A DNA stretch of 7,773 nucleotides from an uncultured Lacticaseibacillus sp. (GTDB taxonomy: Bacteria; Bacillota; Bacilli; Lactobacillales; Lactobacillaceae), in the NCBI GenBank assembly GCA_934339215.1, contig CAKRHU010000065.1, positions 1-7,773 on the forward strand, read 5' to 3'. The position numbers and the translations under genes were made by a program. Under the pieces are notes generated by a model. It searched no databases and was not told the origin of the DNA. It saw only the letters and a list, made by a program, of their open reading frames with translations. This document shows positions 1 through 5,588 of this stretch, one piece after another (the first letter of the stretch is position 1; every line of letters begins with the position of its first letter).

Positions 1-818
1 CCGAGATATTCACAAGGCAGGATCTCTGGGGTGATGTCCCCAATGCCAACGCGGGCTTTGACTGCATCGACAGCGGCACGCACACCATCTAAGAACTTGG
101 CATTTTCACTGATGGACCCACCGATCAGGATGCGTTCAGGATCAAAAGCATATTGCAAGTTGAAAATTGCTTTGCCTAACACGGCTTCAGCGTCGGCTAC
201 TAAGCGCATCGCTTGTGGCTCGCGAGCTTCGGCGCGTTCAAACAAGATTTTGCCATCGATGTTGTCTCCCGTGGCCGCATTGTAGCGGTTGGCCAAGTTC
301 ACCGGGGACACGATTTCACTCAAGGTGCCTTCTGGCCGCATCAACATGTAGCCAAATTCCCCACCATACAAGTGCGCACCATGCCAAATGCGATCATTGA
401 CAACAACCGCGCCACCGACGCCAGTCCCGATCACTAAGAATAACAAGCTGTGATGACCGACGCCAGCACCAGCCGCTAATTCTGCCAGTGCGGCACAGTT
501 GGCATCATTTTCCAAGGTGACTGGCAAGCCGAACAAATCGACTAAACGCGGTTGGATCTCAAAGTTGTGAATATATGGGATCGCACTGGCGCCTTCGATC
601 ACGCCAGTGGCTTGGTTGACAGACCCAGGCGATGAAATCGCGACGCCTTCAACTTCTGCATCCCCGCGAACTGCGTCAGCACCGTCTTTTAACACCGCAT
701 AGAAATCATCAATATTATCTGGCGTTGGCCGACTTTGCACTGGACCTAAGGTTTCGCCATCCCACAACGAGAATTTAATACTGGTACCACCGATATCGAT
801 CGCAATCAACTTTGTCAT
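1..818 (-). CDS. ROK-family sugar kinase, beta-glucoside kinase (BglK)-like, partial
   Basis: The frame is open from ATG at 818 to the left window edge (272 codons visible; the C-terminus is missing). GGAGG at 826-830 sits 7 nt before the ATG. ROK proteins phosphorylate sugars with ATP in the cytosol. Visible motifs are the N-terminal phosphate-binding loop DIGGTSIK (residues 8-15), catalytic LENDANC (Asp105), the second ATP loop IGTGVGG (130-136) and GGEFGYM (152-158). The last motif, and NLQYAFDPERILIGG near 220-234, resemble remembered Klebsiella BglK, which phosphorylates cellobiose and other beta-glucosides. The usual ROK zinc motif (CxCGxxGCxE) is absent, as in BglK-type members. There is no N-terminal HTH, so it is a kinase rather than a NagC/XylR-type repressor. 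It lies beyond a terminator after gntR but on the same strand as the beta-glucoside operon. The substrate is inferred; N-acetylmannosamine kinase or glucokinase activity remains possible. Confidence 0.85.
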   Translation of the reverse strand, partial: MTKLIAIDIGGTSIKFSLWDGETLGPVQSRPTPDNIDDFYAVLKDGADAVRGDAEVEGVAISSPGSVNQATGVIEGASAIPYIHNFEIQPRLVDLFGLPVTLENDANCAALAELAAGAGVGHHSLLFLVIGTGVGGAVVVNDRIWHGAHLYGGEFGYMLMRPEGTLSEIVSPVNLANRYNAATGDNIDGKILFERAEAREPQAMRLVADAEAVLGKAIFNLQYAFDPERILIGGSISENAKFLDGVRAAVDAVKARVGIGDITPEILPCEYL

Positions 819-850
819 GTAAGGACCTCCCGATTTTTGTATCCGCATTC

Positions 851-879
851 ATTTTACCACAAAAGGCATGTTCTTTAAG
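851..879 (-). promoter_or_regulatory. Candidate promoter of the ROK kinase gene
   Basis: On the minus strand a TAAAAT -10 box (851-856, five of six consensus bases) lies 17 nt after a weak CTTAAA -35 box (874-879). A short perfect palindrome, TTCTT-T-AAGAA (871-881), covers the -35. The site fits between the terminator after gntR and the kinase start, which would explain separate expression. The -35 is poor, so this is only a candidate. Confidence 0.45.
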
Positions 880-902
880 AAAAATTGCCCAGCCTTTCAC
901 GC

Positions 903-932
903 AAAAAAGTTGCAGCAACTGCCACAACTTTT
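903..932 (-). terminator. Rho-independent terminator after gntR
   Basis: Minus-strand RNA downstream of the gntR stop can pair AAAAGTT with AACTTTT, with an inner GCAG/CTGC helix and a 3-nt bulge. Six Ts follow (903-908 on the minus strand). It begins a few bases after the gntR stop codon and would end the beta-glucoside operon before the ROK kinase gene. The stem is AT-rich at its base, so some read-through is plausible. Confidence 0.7.
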
Positions 933-935
933 CCA

Positions 936-1652
936 CTAAAAATCATTCACATCGATCACCGTATAGGATCGCTGATCAAACACATTACGACTGGTGGAGT
1001 ATTCCACATTCTCGCCGTTGGTCAACCACACCACTTGTTCGACTTCCAGCATCGGCGTGTGCTCACCGGCGTTGAGGTACTGTTGATCCAGTTCTGTCGG
1101 TTCGCTGGCATGGATTTTGCGATAGGCCCCACCGAACACCAACTTCAAATCCTTATGAATATATTGGTAAATCGACTGGGTGAGGATCTCCTTAGTCAAG
1201 TCCGGTACCAAGCGCACAGGCATATAAGTGTGTTCTAAGATAAACGGTTTGCCATTGAGCTTGCGCAATCGCAAAATATTATAAATTGGCTCGCTGGTTT
1301 TGCAATCCAACTTTTCCGCGATTTCAGGCGTGGGAAACGCCAATTCAAACAATAGCGGCACACTTTCGACATGATCAGCCCCTTGTTGCGCCGACAACCC
1401 ATCAAAAGCGTTGGCTGGTGAATCATAGGCATCGCCTAATGGAATCTTGCCGAGCACAAAGGTCCCGAGGCCAGACTTTTTGTAAATCAAGCCTTCCCGC
1501 GCTAAGCCGTCTAAAGCCTTTTTCACCGTGATCATTGACACGTCGAATTCTTCGGCAAACTGTTTTTGATCTGGGATCATGGTTTTCGGCGGATAAACCC
1601 CTGACAAAATGCGCTCACGAATTTGATTAGCGATCACTTGATATTTTTTCAT
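936..1652 (-). CDS. GntR-family transcriptional regulator with UTRA domain
   Basis: A 238-aa cytosolic DNA-binding regulator of the GntR/HutC type. Residues about 3-66 form the winged helix-turn-helix (IPDQKQFAEEFDVSMITVKKAL, then a wing ending GLGTFV). Residues about 95-235 fit the UTRA ligand-binding domain (LEHTYMPVRLVPDL; YSTSRNVFDQRSYTV near the end). UTRA domains often bind sugar phosphates, so a phosphorylated beta-glucoside is the likely effector (inference). The start at 1652 is preferred over an in-frame ATG at 1676: a weak TAGGTA site (1658-1663) lies 5 nt before it, the upstream ATG has no ribosome binding site, and the family usually begins with a short MxKYQ-like segment. It lies about 70 nt downstream of the small protein gene with no terminator seen between, so it is probably the last gene of the operon and its local regulator. 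The palindrome at 5091-5107 is a candidate operator. Confidence 0.92.
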   Translation of the reverse strand: MKKYQVIANQIRERILSGVYPPKTMIPDQKQFAEEFDVSMITVKKALDGLAREGLIYKKSGLGTFVLGKIPLGDAYDSPANAFDGLSAQQGADHVESVPLLFELAFPTPEIAEKLDCKTSEPIYNILRLRKLNGKPFILEHTYMPVRLVPDLTKEILTQSIYQYIHKDLKLVFGGAYRKIHASEPTELDQQYLNAGEHTPMLEVEQVVWLTNGENVEYSTSRNVFDQRSYTVIDVNDF

Positions 1653-1722
1653 GCTATTACCTACATTCTTCATCATTTCACATAGGTCAATTGTAGCATG
1701 ACATACCCAAAGCGGCGAAAGA

Positions 1723-1929
1723 TTATGCGTTTAGTTGCTTCACGACGTCGGCTGGCAATGTCAGCGTCATCACGAAATCATCGCCAAGTGCCAAGCTTTT
1801 AGGAAAGCGCACCATATTCCCGATCAAATAGCCGCGCGCGGTTTGCTTGTCATCAGCGGTGACTGCCAAGCGGCCATCAGCTTCAAACGCGCAAGTAAAA
1901 TGGTGACCATCTGCAACGTATTCAACCAT
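1723..1929 (-). CDS. Small protein of unknown function, translationally coupled to PTS IIB
   Basis: A 68-aa ORF beginning 3 nt after the IIB stop (TGA-GTG-ATG). A strong AAGGAAGG site (1937-1944) lies 7 nt before the ATG at 1929. The GTG at 1932 is in frame but only 4 nt from that site, so ATG is preferred. I do not recognise the family. The protein has alternating hydrophobic/polar stretches suggestive of beta-strands (VEYVADGHHFTCAF, DDFVMTLTLP), no signal peptide, no membrane segment and no obvious catalytic motif. Base composition resembles the neighbours. In related cellobiose operons this slot often holds IIA or a small accessory protein, but this sequence lacks the helical, histidine-bearing look of a Lac-type IIA. 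The ribosome binding site and coupling argue that it is translated. It may be an accessory or regulatory factor for the PTS, or a remnant of a longer domain; neither is shown. Confidence 0.7.
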   Translation of the reverse strand: MVEYVADGHHFTCAFEADGRLAVTADDKQTARGYLIGNMVRFPKSLALGDDFVMTLTLPADVVKQLNA

Positions 1930-1932
1930 CAC

Positions 1933-2256
1933 TCAGCCTTCCTTCAATAATTGCTCCGCTGTTGCCAGCACTTTGTCGCCTGCCATCATGCCGTAATCTT
2001 GCATGTTGATCACAGCCATTGGAATCTGAGCTGCATCAGTTTTGGCCTTAACGTCGCCTTTCATATAAGCGACTTGCGGGCCAAGCATCAACACATCGGG
2101 ATGCGTATTTTCCAGTTGGTTATCGATATCTGATACGCTAGTGGCAAAGATATTGTAGTCACGGCCTAATTTTTTCGCCGCGGCTTGCATTTTCGTGACG
2201 AGCAAACTGGTCGACATGCCTGCAGAACAAGCCAACATAATAATTTTATCAGCCAT
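1933..2256 (-). CDS. PTS lactose/cellobiose-family EIIB component
   Basis: A 107-aa cytosolic phosphotransfer protein, the normal length for Lac-family IIB (CelA/ChbB-like). The phosphoacceptor cysteine is Cys10 in LACSAGMSTSLL, in the loop that follows the first beta-strand. Further family features are SDID near residue 42 and LGPQVAYM near residues 58-65. It takes phosphate from a IIA and passes it to the sugar carried by the adjacent IIC. The ATG overlaps the IIC stop by one base (TAATG) and GGAGG (2264-2268) lies 7 nt upstream inside the end of the IIC gene, so the two are probably translationally coupled. Cellobiose/aromatic beta-glucoside specificity is inferred from the whole operon. 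Confidence 0.95.
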   Translation of the reverse strand: MADKIIMLACSAGMSTSLLVTKMQAAAKKLGRDYNIFATSVSDIDNQLENTHPDVLMLGPQVAYMKGDVKAKTDAAQIPMAVINMQDYGMMAGDKVLATAEQLLKEG

Positions 2257-3668
2257 TATTTAGCCTCCTCAGCCATTTTTTCAGCTTCTTGCTTGACTAA
2301 AATCTGGTCATACTTCTTGGCAAATGGGAAGTAGATCAAGGTGGAAATCACCAAGGTACAAGCTTGCCAAATCGCCATCTTCCAACCACCGATGAAGAAT
2401 CCGGAAATGATCGCTGGTGTCGTCCAAGGCGCGGCAACCCCGTTGAGCGGCGGCACGATGCCAAAGTAAATCACCAAGTAAGTTGTCAAGGCAATCACCA
2501 CAGGCGTCAAGAAGAATGGAATCGCCAAGAATGGGTTCATGACCAAAGGCAAGCCGAACAAGAACGGTTCATTGATGTTGAAAATCGCTGGCACCAGTTC
2601 GATTTTCCCTAAGGTTTTCATTTGCGTGGATTTTGCGGCAAACAGCGTGAAAATCACTAATCCAATGGTGATGCCAGACCCGGTCAAGTTGATGAAGTTG
2701 TTATAAAATTCGTTGGTGACGATATGCGCGCCATTGGCGAGACTCAATTTACCTGCATGATACAACGCCGCATTGGCCGCAGTGTTTGGCATTAAGAACA
2801 CGCCTGCGATAGTGCCGACGATCAGGCCACCATGGACCCCGAAGAACCAGAAGAACGAAACCGCAAAACCGATAATGATCGCGCCAAACAGCGAATCAGA
2901 CAGCCCTTGCATTGGCATTTCGAGCAAGGTGTAAACATATTGCAAGAGATCGGTGTGCATAAAGGTCTTAAAGCCAGCGTAGACCAACATCGCAACCCCT
3001 AAAATCACACCAGCTGGGATCATCGCGGTAAACTGCTTGGCCACTGAACTTGGCACTTGTTCAGGCAACGTGATCTTCCAACCTTTTTTCAACATCGAAG
3101 AGTATGCCCAACCAGTCAACAAGCCGACGATAATCGCACCGACCATGCCTTGGCCGCCTAACCAAGTGACATTGAACACCCCAGTGACGGGATTGTTGAC
3201 CAAGGTCTGCAAAGCGTGTGGCAATTTGTCGATATTGGCTGTGACGGCTTTAGCCGACATATTGCCCGTACCGTTAGCCATGGCGGTTTTCAGTGGGTTG
3301 TCCGTTTGCATCAATTGGATCAGCAAAAACGCAGACAAGCTGGTTAACCCAGCAGGCAATGGTTCATAGCCTTCATTGCGAACATACACATACGCCATGC
3401 CGACGACCGCCCACAGTGACAACACGCCGAAGGTTGCCGTATAAGCTTGGCTGAAAAATGCCGCCCAGCCAGAATCATTCAGCACTTGGGCCACGGCCGG
3501 AATTGGAATATTCGATAAAATCAGAAAAATCGAGCCAACAATGATAAATGGCAGTGAATAGATCATCCCGTCTTGCAAAGCTTTAACGGCTTTGGTGTTC
3601 ACAAATTTCATGACGGGTGGCATGATTTTGGCGTTGACCCAGTTGCCAAATTTAGAATTATTATCCAT
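2256..3668 (-). CDS. PTS cellobiose-type EIIC permease
   Basis: A 470-aa integral membrane sugar transporter of the PTS Lac family (CelB/ChbC-like), of normal length. Many hydrophobic segments are visible, for example around 38-60, 80-95, 174-192, 216-232, 262-295, 331-345, 380-404 and 430-448. Conserved sites are LPEQVPSSV (201-209), GVHGG with His279 and NINEP with Glu367; by analogy with the ChbC structure this His and Glu lie at the sugar site. The C-terminus is a charged lysine/glutamate tail (KQEAEKMAEEAK). It imports a beta-glucoside (cellobiose, salicin or similar) with phosphorylation at C6 by EIIB. The ATG overlaps the stop of the glycosidase gene (TAATG), with GGGGAG (3677-3682) 8 nt upstream. 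No IIA domain is fused to it, and none is encoded elsewhere in the window. Confidence 0.95.
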   Translation of the reverse strand: MDNNSKFGNWVNAKIMPPVMKFVNTKAVKALQDGMIYSLPFIIVGSIFLILSNIPIPAVAQVLNDSGWAAFFSQAYTATFGVLSLWAVVGMAYVYVRNEGYEPLPAGLTSLSAFLLIQLMQTDNPLKTAMANGTGNMSAKAVTANIDKLPHALQTLVNNPVTGVFNVTWLGGQGMVGAIIVGLLTGWAYSSMLKKGWKITLPEQVPSSVAKQFTAMIPAGVILGVAMLVYAGFKTFMHTDLLQYVYTLLEMPMQGLSDSLFGAIIIGFAVSFFWFFGVHGGLIVGTIAGVFLMPNTAANAALYHAGKLSLANGAHIVTNEFYNNFINLTGSGITIGLVIFTLFAAKSTQMKTLGKIELVPAIFNINEPFLFGLPLVMNPFLAIPFFLTPVVIALTTYLVIYFGIVPPLNGVAAPWTTPAIISGFFIGGWKMAIWQACTLVISTLIYFPFAKKYDQILVKQEAEKMAEEAK

Positions 3669-5044
3669 TATAATTTCTCCCCATTAGAACCAAAGACTTG
3701 CTGAAACCAATAAAAACTCTTTTTCGGTATGCGGCGCAAATCCCGGAGATCATGATTCCCGCGGTTGACATACACCGCACCATAACGCTTTTCCATATCC
3801 GCATGCGAGCTAGGAATATCGATCAAGCCCCAGCCCAAGTACCCGAGCACCTCAGCGCCATCTTCAAACATCGCTGCTTGCATGGCTTGAATGTGTGCGC
3901 GGTGGTAGTCGATGCGCGCCGTGTCATCGATTTCGTGTTTGCCATCCCAAGTTTCATGAATGCCGATCCCATTTTCGACTGGGAACACTGGCACTTGGTA
4001 TTGGTCATATAACTTCGTGATCAGATTCCGCAAGCCCAGTGGATCGATGGCCCAGCCCCATTCGGTTTCGGGCACGAAGGGGTTAGCTTCAAAGCTGTGC
4101 GCCAAATACCGATTGACCGGTGTGCCAGCTGGAATCTTAGTGGCATCCACCACCGCTGAGCGATAATACGAAAACGCGATGAAATCGGCATGCTGTTCCG
4201 CTAAAACCTCGGCATCGCCTGGTTGCCAATCGAATTGCAAACCAGCGCGTCTGATATAGCGCCATACTTCCGGTGAATAATGGCCGTTGATATAAGCCGA
4301 ATTTAAATTGTTATTGAGAAACTCATCGAGCTGCCGTGCGGCAAAAATCGTTTTGGGATCGGCATTTTTCGGATAAATCGGGGTATAAGCTAACATGCCA
4401 CCGATTTTGACATCAGGATAAGTTTGATGAATGTACGCATCGAGTCGCGCGTGCGCCAACATCGTGTGGTGAAAGATCTGATACATTTCCGGCAAGGTCT
4501 GATCGCCTTGGAGATAACCAGAAATGTTGAACACTTCATCGGTGAAGTACAAGTTGTGTTCGTTGAACACCAACCAGTATTTCACCCGATCGTGAAAGTG
4601 GTCGATCATCGCTTGCCCGAAGCGGACGAAAGCATCCACCGTATGCCGCGACATAAAGCCGTTATATTTTTTCGCTAAAGCCAGTGGCATATCGAAATGA
4701 TACAAGCAAACCATTGGCGTGATCCCGCGCGCGAGACAGGCATCGATCAGCCGATCATAAAAAGCGATCCCCGCTTGATTGAACTCGCCATCACCATCAG
4801 GCACTACCCGCGACCATGAGATCTGCAAACGATACATGTTCATGTGCATCGCCTGCATCAAATCGAGGTCTTCTTCGTAGCGATGATAATCGTCGATGGC
4901 CACTTGCCAATCGCTGGTATCTGGTCCTGCTGGCCGCACATCATAAACGGATCGGCCTTTTCCGTCTAGTTGTGCAGCCCCTTCTGTTTGCATACTCGAA
5001 CTTGAATTTCCCCAGAAAAACGTGTCAGGCATTTTGTTTGTCAT
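3668..5044 (-). CDS. GH1 6-phospho-beta-glucosidase
   Basis: A 458-aa cytosolic glycoside hydrolase family 1 enzyme that should split 6-phospho-beta-glucosides delivered by the PTS into glucose-6-phosphate and glucose or an aglycone. The N-terminal signature region is FFWGNSSSSMQTEGA (9-23). The acid/base is Glu162 in VFNEHNLY and the nucleophile is Glu357 in PVENGIG. The phosphate-binding region of 6-phospho enzymes is visible as PSSHADMEKRYG (411-422), with Ser412/413, Lys419 and Tyr421. The motif after the acid/base is NEH rather than the common NEP; I recall similar NEQ/NEH variants in a Firmicutes subgroup. The start at 5044 is chosen over ATG 5065 because GGAGG (5051-5055) lies 6 nt before it and inside the longer ORF. 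It is the first gene of the operon and its promoter carries an inverted repeat and a cre-like site. 6-phospho-beta-galactosidase activity is less likely with a cellobiose-type IIC. Confidence 0.93.
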   Translation of the reverse strand: MTNKMPDTFFWGNSSSSMQTEGAAQLDGKGRSVYDVRPAGPDTSDWQVAIDDYHRYEEDLDLMQAMHMNMYRLQISWSRVVPDGDGEFNQAGIAFYDRLIDACLARGITPMVCLYHFDMPLALAKKYNGFMSRHTVDAFVRFGQAMIDHFHDRVKYWLVFNEHNLYFTDEVFNISGYLQGDQTLPEMYQIFHHTMLAHARLDAYIHQTYPDVKIGGMLAYTPIYPKNADPKTIFAARQLDEFLNNNLNSAYINGHYSPEVWRYIRRAGLQFDWQPGDAEVLAEQHADFIAFSYYRSAVVDATKIPAGTPVNRYLAHSFEANPFVPETEWGWAIDPLGLRNLITKLYDQYQVPVFPVENGIGIHETWDGKHEIDDTARIDYHRAHIQAMQAAMFEDGAEVLGYLGWGLIDIPSSHADMEKRYGAVYVNRGNHDLRDLRRIPKKSFYWFQQVFGSNGEKL

Positions 5045-5070
5045 TGACACCCTCCCATGATTCAATTTGT

Positions 5071-5085
5071 TAGAAAACGTTTCCT
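5071..5085 (+). promoter_or_regulatory. cre-like site (CcpA) in the bgl operon promoter
   Basis: TAGAAAACGTTTCCT matches the catabolite-responsive element consensus WTGNAANCGNWNNCW at all but one fixed position (A instead of T at position 2). It lies just downstream of the predicted bgl start point and upstream of the ribosome binding site. This is a position where CcpA would block transcription when a preferred sugar is present. Cre sites are common in front of such operons; binding here is inferred. Confidence 0.75.
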
Positions 5086-5090
5086 ACGTG

Positions 5091-5107
5091 AACAAGCATA
5101 GCTTGTT
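5091..5107. promoter_or_regulatory. Perfect inverted repeat over the bgl -10 box, candidate GntR operator
   Basis: AACAAGC-ATA-GCTTGTT is a perfect 7-bp inverted repeat with a 3-bp centre. It covers the predicted -10 hexamer (5095-5100), a classic repressor position. Dimeric GntR/HutC regulators bind palindromes of this size, and a GntR/UTRA gene lies in the same operon. The pairing of this regulator with this site is inference. Confidence 0.6.
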
Positions 5108-5123
5108 GGCTTAAGTTATGCAA
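5095..5123 (-). promoter_or_regulatory. Predicted promoter of the bgl operon
   Basis: On the minus strand a TTGCAT -35 box (5118-5123) and a TATGCT -10 box (5095-5100) are separated by 17 nt. Both hexamers are imperfect (three and four of six), as expected for a regulated promoter. Transcription would start near 5088, leaving a leader of roughly 45 nt before the ATG at 5044 with the cre-like site at its beginning. Confidence 0.6.
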
Positions 5124-5200
5124 GTGTTTTCTTTTAAAGGATATGTTTTTTAAAATTAACCCTATGATCTATTTAAGAACCTGAAAATGGTTAAGGACGC
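5124..5200. other. AT-rich spacer between small-RNA terminator and bgl promoter
   Basis: This stretch is rich in A and T and has no ORF, clear repeat or strong hairpin. It may act as an upstream AT-rich element for the bgl promoter. I see nothing else in it. Confidence 0.4.
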
Positions 5201-5235
5201 AAAAAAGCCCCGATCAAGAACTTTCCCGATCGAGG
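5201..5235 (-). terminator. Strong Rho-independent terminator of the candidate small RNA
   Basis: On the minus strand CCTCGATC (5228-5235) pairs with GATCGGGG (5208-5215), eight base pairs with one G-U, around a 12-nt loop. It is followed by C and six Ts (5201-5206). It is too far from tig (which has its own terminator at 5537-5574) to belong to it. It ends before the bgl promoter, so it implies a separate transcript from the 5340 area. Confidence 0.85.
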
Positions 5236-5342
5236 TATTCAATAAACTGTCTCACATAAACAAAACAAAGACCGGCAACTAGCCATGGTTAAACCACGCT
5301 TGATCCCCGGTCCCAAGTGCCCTCCGCAAAGGGTTCACCGCT
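5201..5342 (-). ncRNA. Candidate structured small RNA of about 140 nt, family unknown
   Basis: A minus-strand unit bounded by a predicted promoter (5349-5377) and a strong terminator (5201-5235), with no convincing ORF. Helices that can form include GACCGG/CCGGTC (5270-5275 with 5307-5312) enclosing a TGG/CCA hairpin around 5286-5296, and CCCT/AGGG (5320-5323 with 5330-5333) capped by GTG/CAC. At the 5' end CACC/GGTG (5336-5339 with 5345-5348) would compete with that last helix, but part of it lies upstream of the estimated start. The part from 5236 to 5269 is AT-rich and probably single-stranded. I looked for signatures of SRP RNA, 6S, tmRNA, RNase P, T-box and common riboswitches and found none. 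It could be a trans-acting RNA, or a leader whose terminator controls read-through into the bgl operon starting 157 nt further on. Confidence 0.6.
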
Positions 5343-5348
5343 ATGGTG

Positions 5349-5377
5349 TTAATAGAATAACATATGATCAGCGTCAA
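5349..5377 (-). promoter_or_regulatory. Predicted promoter of the candidate small RNA
   Basis: On the minus strand TTGACG (-35, 5372-5377, five of six consensus bases) and TATTAA (-10, 5349-5354, four of six) are exactly 17 nt apart. Start of transcription would be near 5342, directly before the structured segment. This is a better -35 than that of the bgl operon. Confidence 0.65.
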
Positions 5378-5415
5378 GACAATCATTCAAATCGTCATTG
5401 TGTCGACGGCACGTC

Positions 5416-5529
5416 GAGTGTTTCCAAGCAACGCCCACACAGCTAGCTACGCCTCCGACTTCAAGGCAAAGAACCCCTTACAGCCGAATGCTAGGCTGCC
5501 TGGTCGGCTAAGTGCGCTCGGAAACGCTC
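5416..5529. other. Foldable intergenic element closed by a 14-bp imperfect helix
   Basis: GAGTGTTTCCAAGC (5416-5429) pairs with GCTCGGAAACGCTC (5516-5529) with one mismatch and one wobble. Inside, CAGCTAGC (5440-5447) pairs with GCTAGGCTG (5490-5498) with one bulged base, and GCCT/AGGC (5451-5454 with 5464-5467) forms a small hairpin. Nested long-range pairing of this kind suggests a structured RNA. The mismatch/wobble pattern is symmetric, so the strand cannot be chosen from it. No clear promoter or T-run terminator flanks it on either strand. It lies between the tig terminator and the small-RNA promoter. An inserted short inverted-repeat element is the alternative, but no target-site duplication is visible. 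Confidence 0.45.
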
Positions 5530-5536
5530 TGGGTAC

Positions 5537-5574
5537 AAAAAAACACCCACCAACTTCACACAGCCAGTAAGTGT
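5537..5574 (-). terminator. Terminator of tig
   Basis: ACACTTACT (5566-5574) can pair with GGTGGGTGT (5543-5551) on the minus strand with three G-U pairs around a 14-nt loop, followed directly by seven Ts (5537-5543). It begins about 15 nt after the tig stop codon, as expected for a Rho-independent terminator. Confidence 0.7.
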
Positions 5575-5588
5575 CTCAATGAAACGAA

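Noticed and set aside
885..1238. 117-codon plus-strand ORF opposite gntR
   Set aside because: It is a shadow of the GntR/UTRA gene, with no ribosome binding site.
1653..1722. Separate promoter for gntR
   Set aside because: A TACAAT-like -10 exists on the minus strand, but there is no acceptable -35 at the right distance; operon transcription explains expression.
2364..3369. Plus-strand ORFs opposite the IIC gene
   Set aside because: They are antisense shadows of a clear membrane permease, with implausible compositions.
5045..5065. Upstream ATG (5065) as start of the GH1 gene
   Set aside because: The GGAGG site lies between this ATG and the one at 5044, and the family N-terminus aligns with the downstream start.
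5201..5529. Single large known RNA (tmRNA, RNase P type B, SRP RNA or 6S)
   Set aside because: Signature segments I know for these (for example the RNase P GAGGAAAGTCC region, the SRP GGAAG apical loop, a tRNA-like end with a tag frame) are not present on either strand.
5416..5529. Insertion element with terminal inverted repeats
   Set aside because: No flanking direct duplication or transposase is visible; the paired ends are imperfect and fit nested internal helices better. Not fully excluded.
5364..5570. 68-codon plus-strand ORF in the structured intergenic region
   Set aside because: No ribosome binding site precedes it, the protein has no recognisable pattern, and it overlaps helices and the tig terminator that explain the sequence better.
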